NCBI GenBank assembly: GCA_040768125.1
Contig: JAXGNG010000004.1
Location: 124,001-188,000 of the forward strand
Reading direction: 5' to 3'
DNA: 64,000 bases
Source of the DNA: RBG-16-49-21 sp040768125
GTDB taxonomy: Bacteria > Spirochaetota > UBA4802 > UBA5550
Shown here: piece after piece, positions 15,756-24,017 of the stretch
Layout: every line of letters begins with the position of its first letter
Position numbering within the stretch: the first letter of the stretch is position 1
The notes under the pieces: generated by a model
Told to the model about the DNA's origin: nothing
The model's database searches: none
Seen by the model: the letters and a program-made list of their open reading frames with translations, nothing else
Position numbers and translations under genes: made by a program

Positions 15756-17035
15756 CGTACGGTTCCCGCTGGGGTAAATTCCCCCTCGATCCTCCTTTCG
15801 TCCACCTCGGGGAGCGCGAAGCCGGGAACCGTCTGCTTTTTAAAGCGGCGGTAGGCGGCGGGTATCCTGAACAGGAGCGCCCGGGGGCTGAACTTGATGG
15901 AGGACATGATCCAGCATCCGTGGGTGCACCAGCAGTCGGCCTTTGCCCCGCCCCCGATCTCGTCGATTTCCCTCCGCATCGCGTCGGAATGGAGCGCGGC
16001 GCGAAGGTCAAAGCCGTAGTCGCGGAGGTTCCCGATGGGGGGGCGCATCTCGCATGACCGGAAGGCGCCGTCGTGGTCGATGACGATGGTGGTGTCCCCC
16101 GCAGTGCAGGTCATGCCCCAGTGGGACGGCTTCAGATAGTTCGCGTCCTGGATGTCGTTCACGAACTTTATGAACCCCATGAAGAAGAACCTGGCGAGTT
16201 TTCTTTTCACCGTGCCGAAGTCCTTGAAGAGGCGATCGGCCTGCATCTCGATGAGGGGAAGGACCCTGCGCCGGACTTCCTTCACCTGCTCCAGGGTGAG
16301 GGCCTTGATCGACGGGTCCCTGGTGTCCCCCCGGGGAATCTCGAAGAAGTGCGTGGCCACCAGGTCCTTCTTCATGATATAGGCCCCGAGATCGAACATC
16401 GCCTCGAAGGCGTCGGGGGTGATGACGGTGACGGCGTTCATGAGCAGGCGGGGGTGGTCGCGGTAGATCGGCCGCAGGCGCTCCATCACCGCGATGGTCT
16501 TCCTGAAGTTGCCCGGGACGCCGCGGTTCGCGTCGTGGAGCGGGCCGGGGCCGTCGAGGGAAAAGTTCAGATGCACGGTGAGCTCCGGGCAGGCGTCGAG
16601 GAGCCGCGCGGTCTCGCGCTCGATCGCCTCGCCGGAAAGGCCGTTCGTCGGGAGGTTGACCACGCGGACGCCGTTGTTGACGTAGAAGAGCCTGATGATC
16701 TCCACCAGTTCCTTCCGGAGGAAGGGTTCCCCCCCGGAGAGCCAGAGCTTGTCGAAGGGGGGCGAGGTTTCGGAGAGCCGCCGGATCTCGTCGAAGGTGA
16801 GGTCGTCGTCGCCGTTCAGCTTGTCGTGGTAGAAGCAGGTGCGGCATCGCGAGTTGCACTTCGAGGTGATGAAAAGGAACACCCCCTCGAGCTTCCGCCT
16901 CCTGAAGAGCTTGTGAAGAAGCCCCGGCTCCCCCATGTGCATGTCTTTCCCGTTGTCCTGGTCCGATGGGGTCGGGGTTCCGGACCCGGTTGGGCGTAAC
17001 GACGCGGGTGTGACCTCTGTCCTGGTCGCGGGCAT
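15752..17035 (-). CDS. Radical SAM/SPASM-like protein
   Basis: 427 residues from the ATG at 17035 (AAGGAGG 6 nt upstream). The radical SAM cluster motif is CNSRCRTC (CxxxCxxC), followed by LWLSGGEPFLRKE. The C-terminal third has further Cys residues (MTCTAGDT, RSCEMRPPIGNL, DCWCTHGCW) typical of SPASM/Twitch auxiliary clusters, with a final basic tail. Members modify peptides, sugars or cofactors. The gene is translationally coupled to a GT1 glycosyltransferase, which suggests joint modification of a lipid, sugar or peptide product. No small precursor gene is evident next to it. Confidence 0.88.
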   Translation of the reverse strand: MPATRTEVTPASLRPTGSGTPTPSDQDNGKDMHMGEPGLLHKLFRRRKLEGVFLFITSKCNSRCRTCFYHDKLNGDDDLTFDEIRRLSETSPPFDKLWLSGGEPFLRKELVEIIRLFYVNNGVRVVNLPTNGLSGEAIERETARLLDACPELTVHLNFSLDGPGPLHDANRGVPGNFRKTIAVMERLRPIYRDHPRLLMNAVTVITPDAFEAMFDLGAYIMKKDLVATHFFEIPRGDTRDPSIKALTLEQVKEVRRRVLPLIEMQADRLFKDFGTVKRKLARFFFMGFIKFVNDIQDANYLKPSHWGMTCTAGDTTIVIDHDGAFRSCEMRPPIGNLRDYGFDLRAALHSDAMRREIDEIGGGAKADCWCTHGCWIMSSIKFSPRALLFRIPAAYRRFKKQTVPGFALPEVDERRIEGEFTPAGTVR

Positions 17036-17148
17036 ACAATCCTCCTTCACGCGCGGTGCGCTCCGGGGCGTGTGGCCCCGGGCCTGTGTATGTGTGCGCG
17101 CGTGCGATGTTCAGCTTGCGCAGATTACGGACGTGTCCCGTATGCATC

Positions 17149-17243
17149 CCCCTCCCTTGATGGGAGGGGTGAGGGGAGGGTGGTCCGGGCGAGGATTGTT
17201 ACGCGCCCTTGCGTCACTCCTCGCCTCCCCCATTTAGGGGAGG
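17149..17243. repeat. Two C/G-rich hairpins in the 17036-17329 intergenic region
   Basis: CCCCTCCC/GGGAGGGG (17149-17169) and CCTCCCC/GGGGAGG (17224-17243). They resemble C/G-rich hairpins at 42096-42108, 56959-57050 and 59107-59119, so they may be copies of one dispersed element. Nothing else was recognised in this 294-bp gap except the inverted repeat at 17265-17290. Confidence 0.5.
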
Positions 17244-17264
17244 AAACCGCATCCGCCAGGGACA

Positions 17265-17290
17265 TTCCATGGAGGGAGAACTCCATGGAA
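17265..17290. repeat. Perfect 10-bp inverted repeat
   Basis: TTCCATGGAG, 6 nt, CTCCATGGAA, 40 bp beyond the 3' end of the minus-strand gene at 17330 and 230 bp upstream of the radical SAM start. There is no T-run, so it is more likely an operator or RNA hairpin than a terminator. Confidence 0.5.
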
Positions 17291-17329
17291 GAGGAAAATT
17301 TGCAAGCAAAAAAGGTTGCCTGCCGGGGT

Positions 17330-18127
17330 TTACTCCCTGAAATCGCGTGGGATCGGGGCGAAGCCGTGGCTCACGGGCCAGAACCGGTTCGGCGGATCGC
17401 ATGGTACGATCCCCCGGGCGCAGAGCTGTTCCCGCCACTCGTACTTCATGACTATCCTCCGGGCCATGGCGGGCTCCGCCTCGAAGTAGACCTCACGGGC
17501 GGGGGACCAGACCGTCTCGCCGAATCCCGTTCCCGCCTGCTCGCCCATGGAATCGGAGCTTTTTCCTGAGGGGCGGGATCTCCGCTTCTCCGAGCGGGAT
17601 GACGACTCCCTGTCGTCCGACGGAGTAATCGGCACGGGCCTGCGGAGTTTTTCCCTGTACACGGCCACGGCAATGGTCCCCATGGCGGAGGCGTCCCTGA
17701 AGGCGCGCTCGGCGTAGGAGTCGGCCTGGTCCGTGAAATAGAAGCGGTTCGTGCGGTCCATGCCCGTGCGCCATCCCTCGAAGGTATTCGTGGCATGGGG
17801 AGCGATCACGTACATCCGCTCGGAGTTGCGGAGGTGCGACTTCCCGCCGCTGATGATGTTCCTGCCGTCAACGGCGATCACCACGGCGACGCGCCGTCCC
17901 GTGAGGTTCGTCACCTCGATGGAGTAGCGATCACCCTTCACCGCCTCCATGTAATAGTAGGATCCCGGCGCGGCGCCCCGGGGACTTGCGCCGTAGAGGG
18001 GATATTCCACCCCCGAATCCGATATGACCCGCACCCGGACCGGGTCGACCCTTTCGACGGGCCCGCGGGCCTGGGCGGATACGATCAGAAAAAAGAGAAT
18101 GATAATCGATGACACGGCTCGTTTCAT
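17330..18127 (-). CDS. Secreted protein of unknown function
   Basis: 265 residues from the ATG at 18127 (GGAGG 8 nt upstream). The signal peptide is MKRAVSSIIILFFLIVSAQA. The mature part has YYYMEAVKGDRYSIEVTNLTGRRVAVVIAVDGRNIISG, then RNSERMYVIAP, TFEGWRTG and FTDQADSYAERA; this pattern suggests a beta-sandwich. The segment around residues 160-200 is Ser/Arg-rich and probably disordered. It is a periplasmic or exported protein with no recognised enzyme motif. Confidence 0.6.
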   Translation of the reverse strand: MKRAVSSIIILFFLIVSAQARGPVERVDPVRVRVISDSGVEYPLYGASPRGAAPGSYYYMEAVKGDRYSIEVTNLTGRRVAVVIAVDGRNIISGGKSHLRNSERMYVIAPHATNTFEGWRTGMDRTNRFYFTDQADSYAERAFRDASAMGTIAVAVYREKLRRPVPITPSDDRESSSRSEKRRSRPSGKSSDSMGEQAGTGFGETVWSPAREVYFEAEPAMARRIVMKYEWREQLCARGIVPCDPPNRFWPVSHGFAPIPRDFRE

Positions 18128-18316
18128 TGGAAGCGCCTCCGTTTGCTGAACTTCGTTGTCTTTTGGACAGGCGGGGCGGCTCTCCGGTTCTTGAAATATT
18201 TTCATTTAGTGCTGGTTCCCGATCATTCGCGAAATTTTGCTCAATAGTGGTTGACCGGGTATCCGGCACCAGGCATCATACAGATGCCCGTGTCGGGGTG
18301 GCAGGAAGAGACAGGA

Positions 18317-19099
18317 ATGATCGGCGCGATCGCAGGCGACATCATCGGCTCGGTGTACGAGAGGAGGGGTATCAAGACGAAGGAATTCCCCCTCTTCTCG
18401 CCGGGGTGCGTGTTCACGGACGACACGGTCCTCACCGTGGCGCTGGCGGACAGCATTCTCACGGGTACCCCCTACCGGGACAACCTGAAAAAATTCTACC
18501 GCCTCTATCCCCGGAGCGGCTACGGCGGGAGCTTTCACCGCTGGGCCCGGAGCGACGATACGGCGCCCTATGGGAGCTGGGGGAACGGCGCCGCCATGCG
18601 CGTGAGCCCCGCGGGCTTCGCTTTCGATGACCTGGAAACGGTCATCGCTAAGGCCGCGGACTACACTGCCGTGACCCATGACCACCCCGAGGGGATCAGG
18701 GGAGGGCAGGCCGCGGCCGCCGCGGTGTTCCTCGCGCGGAAGGGTTCCTCCCTGGAGGAGATCAGGGAATGCGTCGAGGGGCGCTTCGGCTATGATCTCT
18801 CCATGCACACCGACGAGATCCGTCCGGGCTATTCCTTCGACGTATCCTGCCTGGGCACGGTGCCCCCGGCCATACGGGCGTTCCTCGATTCGACCGATTA
18901 CGAGGACGCCGTGAGGAACGCCGTCTCCCTGGGGGGCGACGCGGACACCCTCGCCTGCATCACCGGGGGTATTGCCCAGGCCTTCTACGGCGGCGTCCCG
19001 GAGCCGATCGCGGAGAAGGCGTACGGGATCCTCGACGACCGGCTAGGGGCGATCACCAGGGAGTTCATGGATGCGTATTGTCGCAGCGGGCGATGCTAA
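18317..19099 (+). CDS. ADP-ribosylglycohydrolase (DraG-like)
   Basis: 260 residues starting at the ATG at 18317, where the conserved MIGAIAGDIIGSVYE begins. The two metal-binding signatures are FTDDTVLTVALAD (about 33-45) and GGDADTLACITGGIAQAFYG (about 213-232), which hold the two magnesium or manganese ions of DraG-family hydrolases. The enzyme would remove ADP-ribose from a protein, nucleic acid or small molecule. No ADP-ribosyltransferase is seen nearby, so the target is unknown. Confidence 0.92.
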   Translation: MIGAIAGDIIGSVYERRGIKTKEFPLFSPGCVFTDDTVLTVALADSILTGTPYRDNLKKFYRLYPRSGYGGSFHRWARSDDTAPYGSWGNGAAMRVSPAGFAFDDLETVIAKAADYTAVTHDHPEGIRGGQAAAAAVFLARKGSSLEEIRECVEGRFGYDLSMHTDEIRPGYSFDVSCLGTVPPAIRAFLDSTDYEDAVRNAVSLGGDADTLACITGGIAQAFYGGVPEPIAEKAYGILDDRLGAITREFMDAYCRSGRC

Positions 19100-19233
19100 T
19101 TTTCATTGACGCTGCGCCACCATGCTTTTCAATGTGCCCGTGCGATGAGATGCTGATGTGCCCCCTCAACCGTGCGCGCATTACGTCACCGGACCGTGCT
19201 AAAAAAAATTGCCAGTCGTACCCGGAGGAACTC

Positions 19234-20301
19234 ATGACGAGCGACATTTACCGAAGGCTCCAGGAGAGACTGGACGGATATTCCGTTGGGTTTCCCGCCA
19301 CGGAGTCGGGCGTCGAGATCGAGATACTGAAGCGGCTCTTCACCCCGGGGGAGGCGGAGCTCTTTCTCTCCCTGAGCCCCGCCGTGGAGACGCCGGAGGC
19401 AATCGCCGCGCGCCTGGGACGCGACGCCGGCGAGACGGCGGCGCAGCTCGAGGACATGGCCTCCAGGGGGCTTCTCTTCCGTCTGAGGAAAAACGACACG
19501 GTGAAGTACGGCGCCACGGCCTTCATACACGGCATATTCGAATTCCAGCTCCCCCGCATGGACGCGGGGCTCGCGGAGCTCATGATGCGCTACTTTGACG
19601 AGGGGCTCGACAGGGCCCTGATCAGCGTCAAAGGGGCCTTCATACGCACCATACCGGTGAGCCAGTCGGTTTCCCCGGAGCTTCGCGTGGCTTCCCTGGA
19701 CGACGCCGCCGCGATCCTCAGGGGAGCCGACACGATCGTGGTAACCGACTGCGTGTGCCGGAAGGCGAAGGATATGGCGGGAGGGTCCTGCGGCGCTCCC
19801 ATGGAGGTCTGCTTCATGTTCGGGTCCATGGGTCAGTTCTACCTCGACAACGGCATGGGGCGCCTGGTCGGCGCCGACGAGGCGATCGACATCGTCGCCC
19901 GGGCCCAGGCGGCGGGACTGGTGACCCAGCCCTCGACCTCGCAGAACCCCAACGGCATGTGCAACTGCTGCGGGGACTGCTGCGGCGTCCTCGCTTCAAT
20001 AAAAAAGGACCCGCGGCCCGCGGACCTTGTCTTCTCGAACCATTATTCAGAGGTGGACGCTGAATCCTGCATCGCCTGCGGGGATTGCGTTGATTCCTGT
20101 CCCATGGAGGCCATCGTGATGTCCGGCGAGGGCCCGGCGGTGATACGGGAAGAGCGGTGCATCGGTTGCGGCGTCTGCGTGACGCGGTGCCCCGTGGGTG
20201 CCATCGCCCTCCGGGAGAAGCCCGCGGAAAAGCGGCGGGAGATGCCGAAGAACGCCCTGGAGCAGATGACCCTCATGCTGAAGGAGCGGGGCAGGCTCTA
20301 G
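19234..20301 (+). CDS. 4Fe-4S protein with N-terminal winged-helix-like domain
   Basis: 355 residues; CGGAGGA lies 5 nt before the ATG. Residues 35-85 (TPEAIAARLGRDAGETAAQLEDMASRG) look like a MarR/ArsR-type winged helix. A middle region has CVCRKAKD and MCNCCGDCCGVL, a Cys-dense segment. The C-terminus has two 4Fe-4S motifs, CIACGDCVDSCP and CIGCGVCVTRCP. This layout is frequent in anaerobes. A redox-responsive or electron-transfer role is likely; DNA binding is only inferred. Confidence 0.8.
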   Translation: MTSDIYRRLQERLDGYSVGFPATESGVEIEILKRLFTPGEAELFLSLSPAVETPEAIAARLGRDAGETAAQLEDMASRGLLFRLRKNDTVKYGATAFIHGIFEFQLPRMDAGLAELMMRYFDEGLDRALISVKGAFIRTIPVSQSVSPELRVASLDDAAAILRGADTIVVTDCVCRKAKDMAGGSCGAPMEVCFMFGSMGQFYLDNGMGRLVGADEAIDIVARAQAAGLVTQPSTSQNPNGMCNCCGDCCGVLASIKKDPRPADLVFSNHYSEVDAESCIACGDCVDSCPMEAIVMSGEGPAVIREERCIGCGVCVTRCPVGAIALREKPAEKRREMPKNALEQMTLMLKERGRL

Positions 20302-20344
20302 GCAGGACGTGTGTGAGGCCCGCACGGCCCGGTCACCATGTCCG

Positions 20345-21814
20345 TTATTTCCCCAGCAGGGACCCCAGGATGCCCCGCACGAGCTGGCGCCCCACCTGGC
20401 TTCCCATGGCGCGCACGGCGCTTTTCGCCGCGGCCTCGACGAGTGTTTCCCGCTTCCTCCCCGAGGTTTTCTTCGGCTCCTTCGGGGCCGGGGCTTCGGC
20501 TTCAGGCGCCTTTTCCTGCGCCGCTTTTGTTTCCGCCCTGCCTTTCAGTATCTCGTAGGCGGATTCGCGGTCGATCTCCTTCTCGTAGGCCCCCTTAACC
20601 GCAGACTCGTTGATAATGGCCTGCCGCTCCTCCGGGGTGATCGGCCCGATCTGACCGTGGGGGGGAAGGATGTAGGCGCGCTCAACGATGCCGGGACTTC
20701 CGTCGGCGCCGAGGAACGACACCAGGGCCTCGCCCACGCGGAGCTCCGTGATCGCCTCCTCCACCTTCAGCTTTGGGTTGGGGCGGAATGTCTCGGCCGC
20801 GGCCTTCACGGCCTTCTGGTCCCGGGGGGTAAAGGCCCGGAGGGCGTGCTGGACCCTGTTGCCGAGCTGGCCCAGTACCGCGTCGGGGATGTCGATGGGG
20901 TTCTGGGTGATGAAGTAGACCCCGACGCCCTTCGAGCGTATGAGCCGCACCACCTGCTCGATTTTCTCGAGGAGCGCCTTCGGTGCGTCGTTGAAGAGGA
21001 GGTGCGCCTCATCGAAGAAGAAGACGATCTTCGGCTTTTCCTGGTCTCCCACCTCGGGGAGGTTCTCGAAGAGCTCCGAGAGGAGCCAGAGGAGGAAGGT
21101 CGCGTAAACCTTCGGGGAATTCACCAGGACGTCGGCGGCCAGGATGTTCATCACCCCCTTCCCGCTGCCGTCGGTCTGGATAAGGTCCTCGATGACCAGG
21201 GCGGGCTCGCCGAAGAAGCGGTCGCCGCCCTGGGTCTCAAGCTCCAGGAGGGCGCGCTGGATGGCGCCGATGCTCGCCGTGGAGACCCGGCCGTATTCCG
21301 TGGTGTACTGCGAGGCGTTGTCCCCCACGTGCTGGATCATCGCCCTGAGGTCCTTCATGTCGAGGAGGAGAAGGCCGCCGTCATCGGCCACCTTGAACAC
21401 CAGGGAGAGGGTTCCCGCCTGGGTGTCGTTCAGGTTGAGGAGGCGCGAGAGGAGGAGGGGACCCATCTCGCTCACCGTGGTCCTCACGGGGTGCCCCTGT
21501 TTCCCGAAGATGTCCCAGAAGACCACGGGGGATCCCTGGAAGGCGTGGTCCTTTATCTTGAGCAGGTCGAGGCGCTCCCTGAATTTGGGGCTCTCCTTCC
21601 CGGGGGTGCTGACCCCGGAGAGGTCGCCCTTGATGTCGGCCATGAAGACCGGGACGCCGATGGCGCTGAAACGCTCCGCCAGGACCTGGAGGGTCACGGT
21701 CTTGCCGGTCCCCGTGGCCCCGGCGATGAGTCCGTGGCGGTTCGCCATCTTCGGCAGTATCCCGATATCCTCCTTCGCCCGGGCGATCGACATCATTTCA
21801 AGTGTATCAGCCAT
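20345..21814 (-). CDS. HerA-like ATPase, DUF853/YjgR family
   Basis: 489 residues. Walker A is GATGTGKTVTL (about 33-40) and Walker B is FFFDEAHLLF. The segments MADIKGDLSG and VYFITQNPIDIPDAVLGQLGNRVQHALRAFTPRDQK are hallmarks of the YjgR/DUF853 group of HerA-type ATPases. The last 60 residues are Ala/Lys/Glu-rich and then basic. It belongs to the FtsK/HerA translocase superfamily. The biological role is unestablished. It is transcribed opposite to the ferredoxin gene before it. Confidence 0.9.
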   Translation of the reverse strand: MADTLEMMSIARAKEDIGILPKMANRHGLIAGATGTGKTVTLQVLAERFSAIGVPVFMADIKGDLSGVSTPGKESPKFRERLDLLKIKDHAFQGSPVVFWDIFGKQGHPVRTTVSEMGPLLLSRLLNLNDTQAGTLSLVFKVADDGGLLLLDMKDLRAMIQHVGDNASQYTTEYGRVSTASIGAIQRALLELETQGGDRFFGEPALVIEDLIQTDGSGKGVMNILAADVLVNSPKVYATFLLWLLSELFENLPEVGDQEKPKIVFFFDEAHLLFNDAPKALLEKIEQVVRLIRSKGVGVYFITQNPIDIPDAVLGQLGNRVQHALRAFTPRDQKAVKAAAETFRPNPKLKVEEAITELRVGEALVSFLGADGSPGIVERAYILPPHGQIGPITPEERQAIINESAVKGAYEKEIDRESAYEILKGRAETKAAQEKAPEAEAPAPKEPKKTSGRKRETLVEAAAKSAVRAMGSQVGRQLVRGILGSLLGK

Positions 21815-22008
21815 GGTCCCTCCCCTCGTGACGCGGTGTGCGGCGTCAGCATGCGTGTAGAAAATATTTCTTGTGGGAATAGGTTAATTACCAAAGGGAT
21901 ATATGGCAAGTACATTATTTCATTACCGGCGTGGGAGCAGGGTCCTGAGAGCGGCGCGTCTTCTGCGTAACACTCCTGGTTGAAACGATCGCGAATGGAG
22001 GTGGTTTG

Positions 22009-22497
22009 TTATTCGGAATGAACGCGCCCTTCCTGGCGGTATTTCCCCCTTCCCCCGGGGACCCTGGCCCTGTCTTCGGGAGAGAGGTCCCTGCGCCAGG
22101 AGCGCTTGATCGCCTCGTGGGCGTCGTGGATCCAGGATACAGGGGGAATCCCGCCGAGGGACATCAGTAAGAGCACTGCGGCGAGGGCCGCGGCGATCAG
22201 GGCGGGAACGGGCATTTCCCGCGCCGCGCCGGCCTTCTTCTTTAAATATCCTGTGAAGGCGCTCCAGTTGTACCAGAGGTGGAGTGGGGTGAGGACAAGG
22301 AACGCGAGGGCGAAGGTGAGGTGGATCGACTCCCAGGTGTCTTTGGCGATGCAGAGGCATCGCCACCCCGTGGCGTCGGCGACAAAGCACTGCGGCGCGA
22401 CATAGAGGACGGCGCCCGAAAGGGCGAGGAAGAGAAAGGCCAGGGCCGAGGCCACGGAAAGAAACGCCCTCGTCGATGGGTTCCTGCCCTCAGCCAT
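22009..22497 (-). CDS. DUF4405-like membrane protein
   Basis: 162 residues with hydrophobic segments at about 12-35, 55-80 and 94-115. WESIHLTFALAFLVLTPLHLWYNW, with His residues inside the membrane helix, resembles the heme-binding helices of DUF4405/cytochrome b-type proteins. The C-terminus (SWIHDAHEAIKRSWRRD) is soluble. Its start overlaps the end of the preceding minus-strand gene by 8 nt, so the two form an operon divergent from fur. A heme b role in membrane redox is plausible but not proven. Confidence 0.65.
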   Translation of the reverse strand: MAEGRNPSTRAFLSVASALAFLFLALSGAVLYVAPQCFVADATGWRCLCIAKDTWESIHLTFALAFLVLTPLHLWYNWSAFTGYLKKKAGAAREMPVPALIAAALAAVLLLMSLGGIPPVSWIHDAHEAIKRSWRRDLSPEDRARVPGGRGKYRQEGRVHSE

Positions 22498-22873
22498 GCG
22501 TTGCTCCTTCTACGCCATGGCATCCGCAGGCGCACTGCCGGCCATGGAGAGTGATGGATGTATCAATACCGCTGTCGACGTGTTTTTCGACATGCCGATG
22601 CCGTGAAGGCCGCAGTATTCCGGCGACAGCCCTGATGAGGCGGCCGCCCCACTGCTTGATCGCCGCCAGGAGCCCGGCGAGGACCCCCGTAACGCCGATG
22701 CCCACGGGACAGCCGACGGTTCCGCAAACGGGACACACGCTGTAGAGGGCAAGGGCCCCGGCGAAGATGGACCACCACCCCGCGAAGCGGAGCGCACCCG
22801 ATGCCACGAGCTTTTTCACGAAGGCCTTTGCTCCGGGAACCGGGGTGTTTTCGGATTTTTTCTTCAGATCCAT
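22490..22873 (-). CDS. Small membrane protein with Cys-rich motifs, divergent from fur
   Basis: 127 residues from the ATG at 22873. Two hydrophobic segments surround SVCPVCGTVGCPVGIG (about residue 46), which has three Cys residues. The end has HRHVEKHVD and QCACGCHG. The clustered Cys and His residues suggest metal binding, but no family was recognised. It overlaps the next gene by 8 nt. Its upstream region (22874-23052) is shared with fur and contains a Fur-like sequence at 22912-22926, so iron-dependent expression is plausible. Confidence 0.6.
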   Translation of the reverse strand: MDLKKKSENTPVPGAKAFVKKLVASGALRFAGWWSIFAGALALYSVCPVCGTVGCPVGIGVTGVLAGLLAAIKQWGGRLIRAVAGILRPSRHRHVEKHVDSGIDTSITLHGRQCACGCHGVEGATHG

Positions 22874-22911
22874 GCTGTCGTTGGGCCTTCCATTATTAAA
22901 AGAATTGACAA

Positions 22912-22926
22912 TGAAAACTACTTTCA
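22912..22926. promoter_or_regulatory. Weak Fur-like site upstream of the small membrane protein
   Basis: TGAAAACTACTTTCA has matching arms TGAAA/TTTCA, 38 bp before the minus-strand start at 22873. It is weaker than the boxes at 23028 and 23544. Confidence 0.35.
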
Positions 22927-22993
22927 ATCAGATAGAAGTGTCAAGGATAATTGCCGGAAGCAGGGTTTTTATCCAAAAAAAAGCCATTAGAAC

Positions 22994-23022
22994 TTGACAA
23001 AAATCAACTCCTTTGGTATATT
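22994..23022 (+). promoter_or_regulatory. Sigma70-type promoter of fur
   Basis: TTGACA (22994-22999), exactly 17 nt, TATATT (23017-23022), 31 bp before the start codon. A Fur box begins 6 bp after the -10, so repression by its own product is likely. Confidence 0.75.
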
Positions 23023-23027
23023 GATAA

Positions 23028-23042
23028 TGAAAATCGTTTTCA
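23028..23042. promoter_or_regulatory. Fur box at the fur promoter
   Basis: TGAAAATCGTTTTCA, a 7-1-7 element with one mismatched pair, lying at the expected transcription start of fur. Confidence 0.7.
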
Positions 23043-23052
23043 ATAAGGAAGA

Positions 23053-23523
23053 ATGCACGTGAGAGGCGGTGGAAGAGGCAGAGGGGCCTGGTGGCAGGAC
23101 CGGTTTCACGACGCGGGGGCGCGCATCACCGCGCCGAGGGAGATCGTCATGGACATCCTTCACGCGACCGATGATCACGTGAGCGCCGCCGACGTCTACG
23201 TAAAGGCGCACCGGATCAATCCGTCCATCGGCCTCACCACGGTCTACAGGACCCTGGAGATGCTGACGCGTATGGGGATCGTGCAGAAGTTCGATTTCGG
23301 CGACGGCAAGGCCCGTTTTGAGCTGGTCAACAATCCCGGTGGTAAGAAGCATCATCATCACCTGATCTGCCTGGGGTGCAAGTCCATCGTGGATTATTCG
23401 GAATTTCTGGAGGATGAGCTGGAATTTATCGGGAAAACCCAGAGCAGGCTTTCAAAAAAATATGATTTCGATATCACGGATCACTCTATCAGCTTTTATG
23501 GTCTGTGCGCGCGGTGCCGGTAA
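23053..23523 (+). CDS. Fur-family metalloregulator
   Basis: 156 residues, the normal size for Fur. A Gly/Arg-rich lead (residues 1-12) is followed by the winged-helix domain (ITAPREIVMDILHATDDHVSAADVYVKAH...GLTTVYRTLEMLTRMG). KKHHHHLICLGCKSIVDY carries the metal-sensing His cluster with CxxC, and LCARC near the end gives the second Cys pair for structural zinc. It represses iron or related metal genes in the metal-loaded form. Fur boxes at 23028 and 23544 imply autoregulation and control of the following genes. Fur, Zur and PerR cannot be told apart by sequence alone, though the boxes favour Fur. Confidence 0.92.
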   Translation: MHVRGGGRGRGAWWQDRFHDAGARITAPREIVMDILHATDDHVSAADVYVKAHRINPSIGLTTVYRTLEMLTRMGIVQKFDFGDGKARFELVNNPGGKKHHHHLICLGCKSIVDYSEFLEDELEFIGKTQSRLSKKYDFDITDHSISFYGLCARCR

Positions 23524-23543
23524 TATTTTTTTGGCGATATATT

Positions 23544-23561
23544 GATAATGGTTTTCATTAT
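23544..23561. promoter_or_regulatory. Fur box before the DUF5320 gene
   Basis: GATAATG, GTTT(T), CATTAT: arms ATAATG/CATTAT pair perfectly around 5 nt, and 15 of 19 bases match the classic Fur consensus. It is 22 bp before the start at 23583. Confidence 0.65.
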
Positions 23562-23582
23562 TAGTTACTCAGGAGGTGCATC

Positions 23583-23960
23583 ATGCCAGGCGGAGACAGA
23601 ACGGGACCCCTCGGATACGGGCCCATGACGGGGCGCGGCGCGGGGTATTGCGCGGGTTATGGCGCTCCCGGCTACGCGACGGGCGGCGGCTTCGGGCGCG
23701 GCAGGGGATTCGGCGGCGGAGGCCGCGGATGGAGAAACATGTACTACGCCACGGGGCAGCCCCGGTGGGCGCGGGGGTATCCCCAGCCGGCCTGGCCCGG
23801 GTACCCGGGGCCGGGATACTACGGGGAGCTCACGCCGGAACGCGAGGTTGAGTTCCTGAGGAGCCAGTCGGATTTCTTCCAGAAGCAGATCGACACCCTG
23901 AACGAGCGGATCAGGGAGATGGAGGATATCGCGGCGAGGCAGAAGAAGGGCACGGAGTGA
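23583..23960 (+). CDS. DUF5320-like Gly-rich protein
   Basis: 125 residues; AGGAGG lies 7 nt before the ATG. The start MPGGDRTGPLGYGPMTGRGAGYC is the signature of DUF5320-type proteins. It is followed by a Gly/Arg/Tyr-rich segment and a C-terminal coiled coil (about 88-118, FLRSQSDFFQKQIDTLNERI). Such proteins are often encoded beside NifB/NifX-like or Mrp/NBP35 Fe-S genes in anaerobes. A Fur box lies just upstream, so the gene is probably part of the iron-regulated set. Function is unknown. Confidence 0.75.
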   Translation: MPGGDRTGPLGYGPMTGRGAGYCAGYGAPGYATGGGFGRGRGFGGGGRGWRNMYYATGQPRWARGYPQPAWPGYPGPGYYGELTPEREVEFLRSQSDFFQKQIDTLNERIREMEDIAARQKKGTE

Positions 23961-24017
23961 TCATGACGGCGGGGGGAACGCCCCCGCCGCGGGATCAATG
24001 GAAGAAGAGGTACGTCC

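Noticed and set aside
20309..21970. A 553-residue open frame on the plus strand
   Set aside because: It is antisense to the HerA-like ATPase (20345-21814), whose Walker motifs are clear, and has no recognisable domain. Long antisense frames are common at this GC content.
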